A stretch of DNA of 33,580 bases, from contig CALBTT010000060.1 of NCBI GenBank assembly GCA_937967645.1, forward strand, positions 1-33,580. The letters run 5' to 3'. Made by a program: the position numbers and the translations under genes. Shown piece after piece: positions 1 to 7,746 of the stretch. The stretch is from an uncultured Zoogloea sp. Its GTDB lineage: Bacteria; Pseudomonadota; Gammaproteobacteria; Burkholderiales; Rhodocyclaceae. Numbering within the stretch: the first letter of the stretch is position 1; every line of letters begins with the position of its first letter. The notes under the pieces are model-generated. The model was given only the letters and a program-made list of their open reading frames with translations, was not told the origin of the DNA and did not search any database.

Positions 1-48
1 CGACCACCGAGATCTACACTCTTTCCCTACACGACGCTCTTCCGATCT
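1..48. other. Illumina TruSeq P5 adapter contamination
   Basis: These 48 bases match the 3' 48 nt of the 58-nt Illumina TruSeq universal (P5) adapter, missing only its first ten bases. They end in the diagnostic ACGCTCTTCCGATCT at the ligation junction. Genomic sequence begins at base 49. Read on the minus strand, the junction gives AGATCGGAAGAGC, and translation through it produces the tell-tale peptide IGRASCRERV. This is an untrimmed read end at a contig terminus, not biology. Confidence 0.98.
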
Positions 49-340
49 GGGCGACGGTCAGGTGGGGCAGCACATGGAAGGCCTGGAACACGAAGCCCAG
101 GTGGTCACGGCGCAGCGCAGTCAGGGCATCCTCGTCGAGGGCCCCGTAGTCGGTGCCATCCAGGCACAGGCGGCCGCCATCGGGCCGGTCGAGCCCGGCG
201 ATCAGGTTGAGCAGGGTGGACTTGCCGACGCCGGACTCCCCGACGATGGCCACGTATTCACCGGGTGAAAGGCTCAGGGACAGGCCATCCAGCACCGGAC
301 GACCGTTGAAATGGCGGGACAGGTTTTGTATTTCGAGCAT
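49..340 (-). CDS. ABC transporter ATP-binding protein, 3' part missing (LolD/MacB/YbbA-like)
   Basis: Only the N-terminal 97 or so residues of an ABC ATPase are present before the frame runs into adapter. Visible are the Walker A motif GESGVGKST (residues 34-42) and the Q-loop in FVFQAFHVLP (Q86). The signature motif, Walker B and H-loop are lost. The short start (MLEIQNLSRHF) and the FVFQ-F-LP segment are typical of ATPases that power lipoprotein or lipid-type exporters with MacB-like permeases (LolD, YbbA). The gene is divergent from hpnC across 65 bp. It resembles the second ABC ATPase at 3527-4240 but has no N-terminal extension. The truncation is an assembly edge, not a pseudogene. Substrate unknown. 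Confidence 0.85.
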
Positions 341-405
341 GGGCAGTCAGAGCAGGCTTTACAGCGTCGGTTCCGTAGCGTGCGCAGGGTATACTCCGCG
401 CGCCC

Positions 406-1227
406 ATGCCCGTCGACCATTACGAGAACTTCCCGGTGGCCTCCTTCCTGCTGCCCGCGCACCTGCGCGAGCCGGTGGAGGCCATCTATGCCTTTGCGCG
501 CAGCGCCGACGACATCGCCGACGAGGGCGATGCCGTGCCGGTGATGCGCCTGGCCCGCCTCAACGATTACCGGCGGGCGCTGATCGCCATCGAACAGGGC
601 CGCCCCTTCGACGACCCGAGCCTGGTGCCGATTTTCGAGCGGCTGGGCCGCAACATCCACGCCCACAAGCTGCCCCTGGGACTGTTCCGCGACCTGCTCG
701 ACGCCTTCAGCCAGGATGTGGGCAAGACCCGCTATGCGGATTTCGACGAGCTGCTCGACTACTGCCGGCGCTCCGCCAACCCGGTGGGCCGCCTGATGCT
801 GCATCTGTACAAGGCCGACACGCCGGACAACCTGGCCATGTCCGACCAGATCTGCACCAGCCTGCAGCTGATCAACTTCTGGCAGGACGTGGCGGTGGAC
901 TGGCAGAAGCAACGCATCTACCTGCCCTTGGCCGACATGACCCGCTTCGGTGTCGACGAAGCCTGCATCGCGCGGGGCCAGGTCACCCACGAGTTCACGG
1001 CCCTGATGGACTTCCAGATCCAGCGGGCCCGCTGCATGATGCTGCACGGCGCCCCCCTGGCCCGTCGCCTGCCCGGCCGCATTGGCTGGGAACTGCGCCT
1101 GGTGGTGCAGGGCGGGCTGGCCGTGCTCGACAAGATCGAGGCCAACGGCTACGACGTATTCCAGCGCCGTCCGAGCCTCGGCAAGACAGACTGGCTGCGC
1201 CTCGCCTGGCGCGCCGCGACCCGGTAG
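406..1227 (+). CDS. hpnC: Squalene synthase HpnC (hydroxysqualene synthase)
   Basis: A 273-aa trans-isoprenyl diphosphate synthase of the squalene/phytoene synthase fold. In the HpnCDE route, HpnD makes presqualene diphosphate from two farnesyl diphosphates, HpnC converts it to hydroxysqualene and HpnE reduces that to squalene. Two aspartate-rich Mg-binding motifs are visible: SADDIADE (D35, D36, D39) and NFWQDVAVDW (D161, D165) followed by RIYLP. The start MPVDHYENFPVASFLLP is typical of HpnC. No Shine-Dalgarno is evident; a TATACT -10-like hexamer at 390-395 would give a very short leader. First gene of the operon, ending 5 bp before hpnD. HpnC and HpnD are paralogues; the tandem order C-D-E supports the assignment. 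Confidence 0.93.
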   Translation: MPVDHYENFPVASFLLPAHLREPVEAIYAFARSADDIADEGDAVPVMRLARLNDYRRALIAIEQGRPFDDPSLVPIFERLGRNIHAHKLPLGLFRDLLDAFSQDVGKTRYADFDELLDYCRRSANPVGRLMLHLYKADTPDNLAMSDQICTSLQLINFWQDVAVDWQKQRIYLPLADMTRFGVDEACIARGQVTHEFTALMDFQIQRARCMMLHGAPLARRLPGRIGWELRLVVQGGLAVLDKIEANGYDVFQRRPSLGKTDWLRLAWRAATR

Positions 1228-1232
1228 CCCCC

Positions 1233-2069
1233 ATGACCGACCCCCACGCCTACTGCCAGGAAAAGGCCGCCAGCAGCGGCTCCAGCTTCTACTACAGCTT
1301 CATGTTCCTGCCGCCGGAGCGGCGCCAGGCCATCACCGCGCTGTACGCCTTCTGCCGCGAGGTGGATGACGTGGTGGACGAATGCCACGACATGCAGATT
1401 GCCCAGACCAAGCTCGACTGGTGGCGCAACGAAGTGCGGCAGATCCACGACGGCAGCCCGACCCACCCAGTCGGCCAGGCCCTGAAGGACGTGTCGACGC
1501 GCTTCAACCTGCCCCGCGAGCAGCTGCTGGAGATCATCGACGGCATGCAGATGGACCTGCAGCAGACCCGCTACCTGGACTGGAAGGCCCTGCACCTGTA
1601 TTGCTATCGGGTGGCCAGCGTGGTCGGCCTGCTGTCGGCCGAGATCTTCGGCTACACCAACCGCCAGACCCTCAAGTACGCCCACGACCTGGGGCTGGCC
1701 TTCCAGCTCACCAACATCATCCGCGATGTGGGCGAGGATGCCCGCCGCGGCCGCATCTATCTGCCCATCAAGGAGCTGCAGAAGTTCAACGTGCCGGCCC
1801 GCCAGATCCTCGACGGCCAGCATGACGACAACTTCCGCCAGCTGATGGCCTTCCAGGCCTCCCGTGCGCGCCAGATGTACGACCAGGCCTTCGCCCAGCT
1901 GCCGGCCGAGGACCGCAAGGCCCAGCGCCCGGGCCTGATCATGGCCGCCATCTACCGGACCCTGCTCGACGAGATCGAGGCGGATGGCTTCCAGGTGCTC
2001 GACCGCCGCACCTCGCTGACGCCGCTGCGCAAGATCTGGATCGCCGGCCGCACCTGGTTCCTGGGATGA
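1233..2069 (+). CDS. hpnD: Presqualene diphosphate synthase HpnD
   Basis: A 278-aa squalene/phytoene synthase family enzyme that condenses two farnesyl diphosphates into presqualene diphosphate. Catalytic motifs are CREVDDVVDE (D45, D46, D49) and NIIRDVGEDARRGRIYLP (D165, D169), the classic DxxxD pair of head-to-head prenyl synthases. The ATG at 1233 is chosen because the open frame upstream of it lies over hpnC; MTDPHAYCQEKAASSGSSFYYSF is the usual family start. The spacing of 5 bp implies translational coupling with hpnC. A cytosolic or membrane-peripheral enzyme. It could be mistaken for a phytoene synthase, but no carotenoid genes are present and hpnE follows. Confidence 0.94.
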   Translation: MTDPHAYCQEKAASSGSSFYYSFMFLPPERRQAITALYAFCREVDDVVDECHDMQIAQTKLDWWRNEVRQIHDGSPTHPVGQALKDVSTRFNLPREQLLEIIDGMQMDLQQTRYLDWKALHLYCYRVASVVGLLSAEIFGYTNRQTLKYAHDLGLAFQLTNIIRDVGEDARRGRIYLPIKELQKFNVPARQILDGQHDDNFRQLMAFQASRARQMYDQAFAQLPAEDRKAQRPGLIMAAIYRTLLDEIEADGFQVLDRRTSLTPLRKIWIAGRTWFLG

Positions 2070-2118
2070 GCGCCGTCATGCAGCGCAGCAGCGCCTGGCG
2101 CCTGGGGAGGACATCGCG

Positions 2119-3450
2119 GTGAGCCTGCCTGTCCAGGTCGGCATCATCGGTGGCGGCTACGCCGGCTTTGCCGCCGCCGTGACCCTCGCCCGCGGGGGCG
2201 CCCGGGTGTTCCTGTACGAAAGCTCGCGCACCCTCGGCGGCCGGGCGCGGGTGGTGGAGAAGGACGAGCAGCGCATCGACAACGGGCAGCACATCCTGCT
2301 CGGCGCCTATGAGGAAACCCTGCGCCTGCTGCGCCTGGTGGGGGTGAAGCCCAGCGTTCTGGAAACCCGCCGGCTGGCGCTGGTATACCCGGGCCTGTGC
2401 AGCCTCAAGGCCGCTGCGCTACCCGCTCCGCTGCATCTGGCGATCGGACTGCTCACCGCCAAAGGCCTGGACTGGTCCGACAAGCGGGCCATGATGCGGC
2501 TGATGAGCCAGCTCAAGAAGCAGCGCTTCCGGGTCGAGCCCGACCGCAGCGTGGCCGACCTGCTGGCCGAAAGCGGCCAGACCGACAGGCTGTCCAGGCT
2601 GATTTGGGAGCCGCTGTGCGTCGCCGCCCTCAACACCCCGGTGGCCAGCGCCTCGGCCCAGGTCTTTGCCCATGTGCTGCGCGACAGCCTGGCGGCTTCC
2701 GCCTCGGCCTCCGACCTGCTGATCCCCAAGGTGGACCTGTCCGAGCTGTTCCCGGTGCCGGCCTCCCGCTGGCTGGCCATGCGCGGGCATCAGGTGCGCA
2801 CCACCGAGGCCATCGCGTCGATCCGCTGGGACGAGGACGGCAAGGCCTACCGCCTGGACGGCGACCCCTGGCAGAACCTGCATGATCACGTGGTGATCGC
2901 CACCGCGCCCTATCACGCCGTCCCGCTGCTCCAGTCGGTGCCCACCCTCGCCCCGCTGGCCGAGCAGGTCGCCGCGCTGAAGCACGAGCCCATCGTCACC
3001 GCCTGGCTGGCCTTCGAGGGCCCGGTGCATTTCCCCGAGCCGATGATCGGCCTCAGCGGCGGCTACGGGCAGTGGGCCTTCGACCGCGCAGCGCTGGGCG
3101 GACCGGAGGGACTGGTCAGCGTGGTCATCAGCGCCCGCGGCGCCCACCAGGAGATCAGCCGCGAGGCCCTCGAGATCGCCCTGCTGGAGGAACTGCAGGA
3201 CGCCCTCGGCCGCCTGCCGACCCTCAAGTGGTCGCAGATCATCACCGAGAAACGGGCCACCTTCGCCTGCACGCCAGGCCTCGCCCGCCCCGCCACCGCC
3301 ACCGCCGAGCCGGGCGTGTGGCTGGCGGGCGACTACGTCGCCTCGGACTACCCCGCCACCCTGGAGTCGGCGGTACGCAGCGGTGTGGCTGCCGGGCGCG
3401 CCATCCTCAAGCGCTGCGGCCTGAAGGAAGGCAGCTTCCTGGATCTGTGA
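2119..3450 (+). CDS. hpnE: Hydroxysqualene dehydroxylase HpnE (FAD amine-oxidase fold)
   Basis: A 443-aa FAD-dependent protein that reduces hydroxysqualene to squalene, the last step of the HpnCDE pathway. The N-terminal Rossmann motif GIIGGGYAGFAAA (residues 8-20) with E34 at the end of strand 2 binds ADP-ribose. The C-terminal GDYVASDYPATLESAVRSG block is the second FAD-binding region of the phytoene desaturase/amine oxidase superfamily. The start is a GTG at 2119 with a strong Shine-Dalgarno (GGGGAGG, 2104-2110) 8 bp upstream. It is separated from hpnD by 49 bp. A squalene-hopene cyclase would be the next pathway enzyme and is not in the window. Confidence 0.92.
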   Translation: MSLPVQVGIIGGGYAGFAAAVTLARGGARVFLYESSRTLGGRARVVEKDEQRIDNGQHILLGAYEETLRLLRLVGVKPSVLETRRLALVYPGLCSLKAAALPAPLHLAIGLLTAKGLDWSDKRAMMRLMSQLKKQRFRVEPDRSVADLLAESGQTDRLSRLIWEPLCVAALNTPVASASAQVFAHVLRDSLAASASASDLLIPKVDLSELFPVPASRWLAMRGHQVRTTEAIASIRWDEDGKAYRLDGDPWQNLHDHVVIATAPYHAVPLLQSVPTLAPLAEQVAALKHEPIVTAWLAFEGPVHFPEPMIGLSGGYGQWAFDRAALGGPEGLVSVVISARGAHQEISREALEIALLEELQDALGRLPTLKWSQIITEKRATFACTPGLARPATATAEPGVWLAGDYVASDYPATLESAVRSGVAAGRAILKRCGLKEGSFLDL

Positions 3451-3452
3451 CC

Positions 3453-3520
3453 GTAGGGGCGGCTTCAGCCGCCCTCAGGTGCCGGATCCGGAGTGCGCGG
3501 GCGGCTGAAGCCGCCCCTAC
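3453..3520. repeat. REP-like palindromic repeat pair between convergent genes
   Basis: Two perfectly inverted 22-bp arms (3453-3474 and 3499-3520) flank a 24-nt spacer. Each arm is itself a near-perfect hairpin (GGCGGCT-TC-AGCCGCC), so the element folds as two small hairpins or one large one. GGCGGCTTCAGCCGCC-type units are a common dispersed repeat in GC-rich proteobacteria. It lies between the 3' ends of hpnE and the convergent ABC ATPase, where such elements usually sit, and could serve as a bidirectional transcription stop. No other copy was seen in this window. Confidence 0.8.
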
Positions 3521-3526
3521 ACGCCC

Positions 3527-4240
3527 CTAAACCAGCCGTCCGGCGGCAAGCCGCAGGCTGCGCCCGCAGCGGGCGGCCAGGGCGTTGTCGTGGGTCACCA
3601 GCACCAGGGTGGTACCGGACTCCACGTTCAGGGAGAACATCAGCTCGATGACCGCCTCGCCGGTGGCCACGTCCAGGTTGCCGGTCGGCTCGTCGGCCAG
3701 CACCAGGGCCGGACGCGGCGCAAAGGCTCGGGCCACCGCCACCCGCTGCTGTTCGCCGCCAGACAGCTGGCGCGGGTAATGGCCGAGGCGCCCGGCCAGC
3801 CCGACCCGGCCGAGCCAGGCCTCGGCCTCCTTGCGGGCATCGGCCCGGCCGGCCAGTTCGAGGGGCAGCATCACGTTCTCCAGCGCGGTCAGCGCCGGCA
3901 ACAACTGGAAGGACTGGAACACGAAGCCGACACAAGCCCCACGCAGGGCCGCCCGGCCATCTTCGTCCAGGGCGAACAGATCCTGACCGCGGATGCGCAC
4001 CGTGCCGCTGCTGGGCGCATCCAGCCCGGCCAGCAAGCCGAGCAGCGTGGACTTGCCGGAGCCGGAGGCGCCGACAATGGCCACCGCCTCGCCGGCCAGA
4101 ATATGGAAGGAGACGTCATCGAGGATGCGCAGCTCGGTGCCACCATCGACGGACACGGCACGGGACAGGCCCTGCACCTCCACCACCGGATCGAGAGCGG
4201 CGGCGGCGGAGCTGGAATCGGTATGGGTTCGGGTCAGCAT
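3527..4240 (-). CDS. ABC transporter ATP-binding protein (YbbA/LolD-like), orphan
   Basis: A complete 237-aa ABC ATPase. Walker A is GASGSGKST (57-65), the Q-loop FVFQSFQLLP (Q109), the signature LSGGEQQR (159-166), Walker B LVLADEP (D183, E184) and the H-loop VTHD (H217). ENVMLPLEL after the Q-loop and the short C-terminus place it with MacB/LolD/YbbA exporters that extract or export lipophilic molecules. The start MLTRTHTD at 4240 is chosen because the conserved domain begins about 20 residues later; the frame stays open to an ATG at 4357 and another at 4315, so the N-terminus is uncertain. No permease gene is adjacent. The protein is related to the truncated ATPase at 49-340. Confidence 0.9.
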   Translation of the reverse strand: MLTRTHTDSSSAAAALDPVVEVQGLSRAVSVDGGTELRILDDVSFHILAGEAVAIVGASGSGKSTLLGLLAGLDAPSSGTVRIRGQDLFALDEDGRAALRGACVGFVFQSFQLLPALTALENVMLPLELAGRADARKEAEAWLGRVGLAGRLGHYPRQLSGGEQQRVAVARAFAPRPALVLADEPTGNLDVATGEAVIELMFSLNVESGTTLVLVTHDNALAARCGRSLRLAAGRLV

Positions 4241-4375
4241 GGGAGAGTGGAGTCGATTTGCCGGGATAGGTTCAGCGGACGGCCGTCCTCGGAAAGGATT
4301 TTCATCGCCGGACATGAAACCTGGACGATGCAGGAGGCACAACCTGGCGCCCGACAACGCGGCGCGTAAACGAAC

Positions 4376-4400
4376 AAGGGCAGCCTTGCGGGCTGCCCTT
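4376..4400 (-). terminator. Rho-independent terminator of guaB
   Basis: A 10-bp perfect stem (AAGGGCAGCC / GGCTGCCCTT) with a 5-nt loop lies 21 bp beyond the guaB stop codon. Read on the minus strand the stem runs directly into a moderately T-rich tract (TTGTTCGTTT). Position and polarity fit termination of guaB. Confidence 0.85.
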
Positions 4401-4421
4401 GCACACTACCGGAACGATGGA

Positions 4422-5882
4422 TCAGTCCACGTGGTAGTTCGGTGCTTCCTTGGTGATCTGCACGTCGTGGACGTGGGATTCACGGATGCCGGCCGAGGTG
4501 ATCTCGACGAACTCTGCGCGGGAGCGCATGTCGTCGATGGTGGCGCAGCCCACGTAGCCCATGGAGGCACGCAGGCCGCCCATCAGCTGGTGGATCACCG
4601 CGGTCACCGCGCCCTTGTAAGGCACCCGGCCTTCGATGCCTTCCGGCACCAGCTTGTCCACGTTGCCTTCGTTGTCCTGGAAGTAACGGTCCGCGGCACC
4701 CTGCTGCATGGCGCCGAGGGAACCCATGCCCCGGTAGGACTTGTAGGAGCGGCCCTGGAACAGCACGGTCTCGCCCGGCGCTTCCTCGGTGCCGGCGAAC
4801 AGGCCGCCGAGCATCACGACGTTGGCACCGGCTGCGATGGCCTTGGAGATGTCACCGGAGTAGCGGATGCCGCCGTCGGCGATGAGGGGCACACCGGAAC
4901 CAGCCAGCGCCGTGGCAACGTTATCCACTGCGGTGATCTGCGGCACGCCCACGCCGGCCACGATGCGGGTGGTGCAGATGGAGCCCGGGCCGATGCCGAC
5001 CTTGACGCCGTCTGCGCCGGCTTCGACCAGCGCCTTCGCCGCCGCAGCGGTGGCGATGTTGCCGCCGATGACTTCGACCTGCGGGAAGGTCTTCTTGACC
5101 CAATTGACCCGGTCCAGCACACCCTGGGAGTGCCCGTGGGCGGTATCGACCACGATCACGTCCACACCGGCTTCGGCCAGCAACTCGGCACGCTCTTCAG
5201 TGCCGGCACCGACGCCGATGGCCGCACCGACGCGCAGGCGGCCGAGGCCATCCTTGGCAGCAAGCGGGTGCTCGGTGGACTTCATCATGTCCTTGACGGT
5301 GATCAGACCGGCCAGGCCGCCCGCATCGTTGAGGACCAGCACGCGCTCGAGGCGGTGCTTGTGCATCAGGGTGCGTGCCTCGTCGAGGCTGGCGCCTTCA
5401 CGCACCGTCACCAGGCGGGCCTGGGGGGTCATGATGGCGGAGACGGGCTGATCGAGATTGGTCTCGAAGCGGGTATCCCGGTTGGTGACGATACCGATCA
5501 CCTTGCCGCCGTCCACCACCGGCAACCCGGAGAACTTGTGGGTACGGGTGAGGGTCAGCACCTCGCGGACCGTCATGGTCGGCGGGATGGTGATGGGATC
5601 CTTGAGGATGCCCGATTCGAAACGCTTTACCTTGGCTACTTCGGCCGCCTGCTGCTTGGGGGTCAGGTTCTTGTGAACGATCCCGATCCCGCCTTCCTGC
5701 GCAAGCGCAATGGCGAGGCGTGCTTCGGTGACGGTGTCCATTGCGGCGGACACCAATGGAATATTCAGGGTAATGTTGCGCGTGAGCTTCGTCTGAAGGC
5801 TGACGTCGCGCGGGAGAACGCTCGAATGGGCGGGGATGAGAAGGACGTCATCGAACGTCAGCGCCTTCTGGATCACTCGCAT
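4422..5882 (-). CDS. guaB: IMP dehydrogenase
   Basis: A 486-aa enzyme that oxidises IMP to XMP with NAD+, the committed step of GMP synthesis, in the cytosol. Present are the N-terminal TIM-barrel start (ALTFDDVLLIPAHS), two CBS domains inserted at roughly 93-205, the nucleotide-binding GIGPGSICTTR loop with catalytic Cys303, the GGI-YSGD segment (residues about 360-367) and the flap near GMGSLGAM. The start at 5882 (MRVIQKALTF) has AGGGA 9 bp upstream; a seven-codon upstream extension begins at a TTG and overlaps that site, so it is rejected. guaA, often downstream in related bacteria, is absent here: a terminator follows and then the ABC ATPase. Confidence 0.98.
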   Translation of the reverse strand: MRVIQKALTFDDVLLIPAHSSVLPRDVSLQTKLTRNITLNIPLVSAAMDTVTEARLAIALAQEGGIGIVHKNLTPKQQAAEVAKVKRFESGILKDPITIPPTMTVREVLTLTRTHKFSGLPVVDGGKVIGIVTNRDTRFETNLDQPVSAIMTPQARLVTVREGASLDEARTLMHKHRLERVLVLNDAGGLAGLITVKDMMKSTEHPLAAKDGLGRLRVGAAIGVGAGTEERAELLAEAGVDVIVVDTAHGHSQGVLDRVNWVKKTFPQVEVIGGNIATAAAAKALVEAGADGVKVGIGPGSICTTRIVAGVGVPQITAVDNVATALAGSGVPLIADGGIRYSGDISKAIAAGANVVMLGGLFAGTEEAPGETVLFQGRSYKSYRGMGSLGAMQQGAADRYFQDNEGNVDKLVPEGIEGRVPYKGAVTAVIHQLMGGLRASMGYVGCATIDDMRSRAEFVEITSAGIRESHVHDVQITKEAPNYHVD

Positions 5883-5909
5883 GGCTTTAATCCCTAGAAC
5901 CAAATCCGT

Positions 5910-5938
5910 ATTATACGCAGCTTGCCGCCTCCCGGCAA
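5910..5938 (-). promoter_or_regulatory. Probable sigma70 promoter of guaB
   Basis: On the minus strand a perfect -10 TATAAT (5915-5910) is preceded at 17 bp by TTGCCG (5938-5933), a 4/6 match to the -35 consensus. It would start transcription near 5903, giving a leader of about 20 nt that includes the AGGGA ribosome-binding site. Confidence 0.75.
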
Positions 5939-5964
5939 AAGCTTTGTCCCAGTGGAGTCCCCTG

Positions 5965-6426
5965 ATGCAACCCAGACTGCTTGCCCTGCTCCTGATCTGC
6001 GCCGTACCGATGGCCTCGGCCCAGAGTATCTACAGCTGGAAGGACGCCAGCGGCCGGGTTCATTACTCGGACAACCCGCCTCCCGACGCCCAGACCCGCA
6101 AGCTGCGCGACGCGCCGATCGCACCGGCGAGCCCCGCCGCGCGTGGCCAGGCACCGGCCCAGGAAACCTACGTGGAGAAGGAACAGGCCTTCCGCAAGCG
6201 CCGGGCGGAAGCCGCCGAGGCCGAGGAAAAGGCCCGCCGCGACGAGGTGCAGGCCCAGAACCGCCAACAGATGTGCAACAGTCTGCGCCAGCAGCTGGCC
6301 GGCCTCGAGAGCGGTCAGCGCATCGCCCGCTTTGCCGACAACGGGGAGCGCGTCTTCATGGAAGACGACGAGCGTGCTGCCGAGATCGAGAAGACCCGCG
6401 CCGCCATCGACAAGACCTGCAAGTGA
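5965..6426 (+). CDS. DUF4124 domain-containing periplasmic protein
   Basis: A 153-aa protein beginning with a clear Sec signal peptide (MQPRLLALLLICAVPMASA, cleavage about residue 19). The mature N-terminus IYSWKDASGRVHYSDNPP is the hallmark of DUF4124, a small domain common in beta- and gammaproteobacterial envelope proteins. The remainder is charged, helical and probably coiled-coil (EKEQAFRKRRAEAAEAEEKARR), with two cysteines. The ATG at 5965 is chosen over the upstream extension because GGAG lies 7 bp before it and the signal peptide starts there. It is divergent from guaB, the usual betaproteobacterial neighbour. Function unknown. Confidence 0.88.
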   Translation: MQPRLLALLLICAVPMASAQSIYSWKDASGRVHYSDNPPPDAQTRKLRDAPIAPASPAARGQAPAQETYVEKEQAFRKRRAEAAEAEEKARRDEVQAQNRQQMCNSLRQQLAGLESGQRIARFADNGERVFMEDDERAAEIEKTRAAIDKTCK

Positions 6427-6438
6427 GCGCCAGCGGCC

Positions 6439-6768
6439 TCAGCCGGCGGCATCCTCCGCCGGGCCGCCGCCCTTCTTCATGACCTTGCCCTCCTCGGCCC
6501 GCTTGCGGCGGACCTCCTTGGGGTCGGCGATCAGCGGCCGGTAGATCTCCACCCGGTCCTTGTCGCGCAGCACGGTATCGGCCTTCACCAGCTTGGCGAA
6601 GACGCCCAGCTTGTTGGTCCTGGCGAGGTCGATCTCGGGATGCTTCTGGAGCAGCCCGGATGCCTCCACCGCCCGCTGCACGGTGCTGCCCACCGGCAGG
6701 CGCAGCTGCACGACATCCTGGCGATCGCGCAGCGCGTAGCACACCTCGACGTGGATGGCGTCGGACAT
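6439..6768 (-). CDS. rnfH: RnfH family ubiquitin-fold protein (UPF0125, RatB)
   Basis: A 109-aa protein of the RnfH/UPF0125 family with a beta-grasp (ubiquitin-like) fold. The signature features are the VEVCYALRDRQDVVQLRLPVGSTVQRAV start and the C-terminal DRVEIYRPLIADPKEVRRKRAE block. The family is almost always encoded directly after ratA; its biochemical role is not settled. The start MSDAIHVEV at 6768 is used rather than an extension that would overlap ratA by 29 nt; the gap to the ratA stop is then 1 bp, so the pair is translationally coupled. The lysine-rich, acidic tail after residue 90 looks disordered. Confidence 0.92.
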   Translation of the reverse strand: MSDAIHVEVCYALRDRQDVVQLRLPVGSTVQRAVEASGLLQKHPEIDLARTNKLGVFAKLVKADTVLRDKDRVEIYRPLIADPKEVRRKRAEEGKVMKKGGGPAEDAAG

Positions 6769-6769
6769 C

Positions 6770-7207
6770 TCAGGCCTTTCCGTAGACCTGCCCGGCACGC
6801 TTCACGAAAGAATCCACGAAGGTGTTGGCGATATGGCTGAACACCGGCCCGACGGCTTTCTCGATGATGCGGCTGGAGAACTCGTAATGCAGGTTGAACT
6901 CCACCTTGCAGGCGGCATCTCCAAGGGCGATGAAATCCCAGCTGCCGTCCAGGTGGGTGAAGGGCCCGTCGGTCAGGCGGATGTGCATGTGCCGGGGGTA
7001 TTCCTTGTCGTTCTCGGTGCTGAAGTGCGACTTGATGCCGTGGTAGTTGATGTGCAGCGTGGCCTGGGTAACCTTTTCGTCGCGGCCATGCACCTCGCTG
7101 CCGCCACACCAGGGCAGGAACTTGGGGTAATCCTCACAGCGGTCCACCAGATCGAACATCTGGGCCGGCGTGAACTCGATCAGGACAATTTTCTTGACGG
7201 TTGCCAT
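6770..7207 (-). CDS. ratA: RatA-type START-domain protein (COQ10 family, polyketide cyclase/lipid-binding)
   Basis: A 145-aa single START/SRPBCC-fold domain. Landmarks are the FTPAQMFDLVDRCEDYPKFLPWC segment, a frequent family signature, and the C-terminal helix with FVDSFVKRAGQVYG. The family includes E. coli RatA, described as a toxin that blocks 70S ribosome association, and mitochondrial Coq10, a ubiquinone-binding protein needed for respiration. Which role applies here cannot be told from sequence. It is divergent from smpB (67 bp apart) and followed by rnfH, the conserved smpB/ratA/rnfH arrangement of beta- and gammaproteobacteria. Confidence 0.93.
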   Translation of the reverse strand: MATVKKIVLIEFTPAQMFDLVDRCEDYPKFLPWCGGSEVHGRDEKVTQATLHINYHGIKSHFSTENDKEYPRHMHIRLTDGPFTHLDGSWDFIALGDAACKVEFNLHYEFSSRIIEKAVGPVFSHIANTFVDSFVKRAGQVYGKA

Positions 7208-7274
7208 CGGGGCGCGGGCGGACTACCTAGCTGTTAAAATGAGCGATTTTACGCGCCGTATCAAACCTACGCCA

Positions 7275-7721
7275 ATGAGCATCATCGACAACCGCAAGGC
7301 CTTCCACGATTACTTCATCGAGGACAAGTACGAAGCCGGCCTGGTGCTGCAGGGATGGGAGGTCAAGGCCATCCGCGAAGGGCGCGCCAACATCAAGGAA
7401 AGCTACGTGGTGATCCGCGGCGCCGAGATCTTCATCGTCGGCATGCACATCACCCCGCTGGAGTCCGCGTCCACCCACATCACCACGGACCCGACCCGCA
7501 CGCGCAAGCTGCTGCTGCACTCGGAAGAGATCGACAAACTGATCGGCAAGGTGGAGCGGGCGGGCTATGCCCTGATCACGCTGGACCTGCATTACACCAA
7601 GGGTCGGGTGAAGGCCACGATCGGCCTGGCCAAGGGCAAGAAGCAGTACGACAAGCGGGAGACCGAGAAGGAACGGGATTGGGAGCGCGAGAAGGCGCGT
7701 CTGGTCCGCGTCAAGAACTGA
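7275..7721 (+). CDS. smpB: SsrA-binding protein SmpB
   Basis: A 148-aa oligonucleotide-binding-fold protein that binds tmRNA and delivers it to stalled ribosomes for trans-translation. Conserved blocks include NRKAFHDYFIEDKYEAGLVLQGWEVKAIREG, LLLHSEEIDKL and the basic C-terminal tail KKQYDKRETEKERDWEREKARL, which enters the empty mRNA channel. The start at 7275 (MSIIDNRKAFHDY) is the usual family start; an upstream extension overlaps ratA and is rejected. A TAAAAT hexamer at 7235-7240 is a plausible -10 element. The tmRNA gene ssrA is not in the window. Confidence 0.97.
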   Translation: MSIIDNRKAFHDYFIEDKYEAGLVLQGWEVKAIREGRANIKESYVVIRGAEIFIVGMHITPLESASTHITTDPTRTRKLLLHSEEIDKLIGKVERAGYALITLDLHYTKGRVKATIGLAKGKKQYDKRETEKERDWEREKARLVRVKN

Positions 7722-7746
7722 CGGCCGCCGGGGCCCGGCCCCGCGG

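Noticed and set aside
6439..7207. ratA-rnfH as a toxin-antitoxin module
   Set aside because: The family was once labelled RatAB, but the pair is a conserved core locus beside smpB, and homologues include ubiquinone-binding Coq10. Nothing here shows toxin-antitoxin behaviour.
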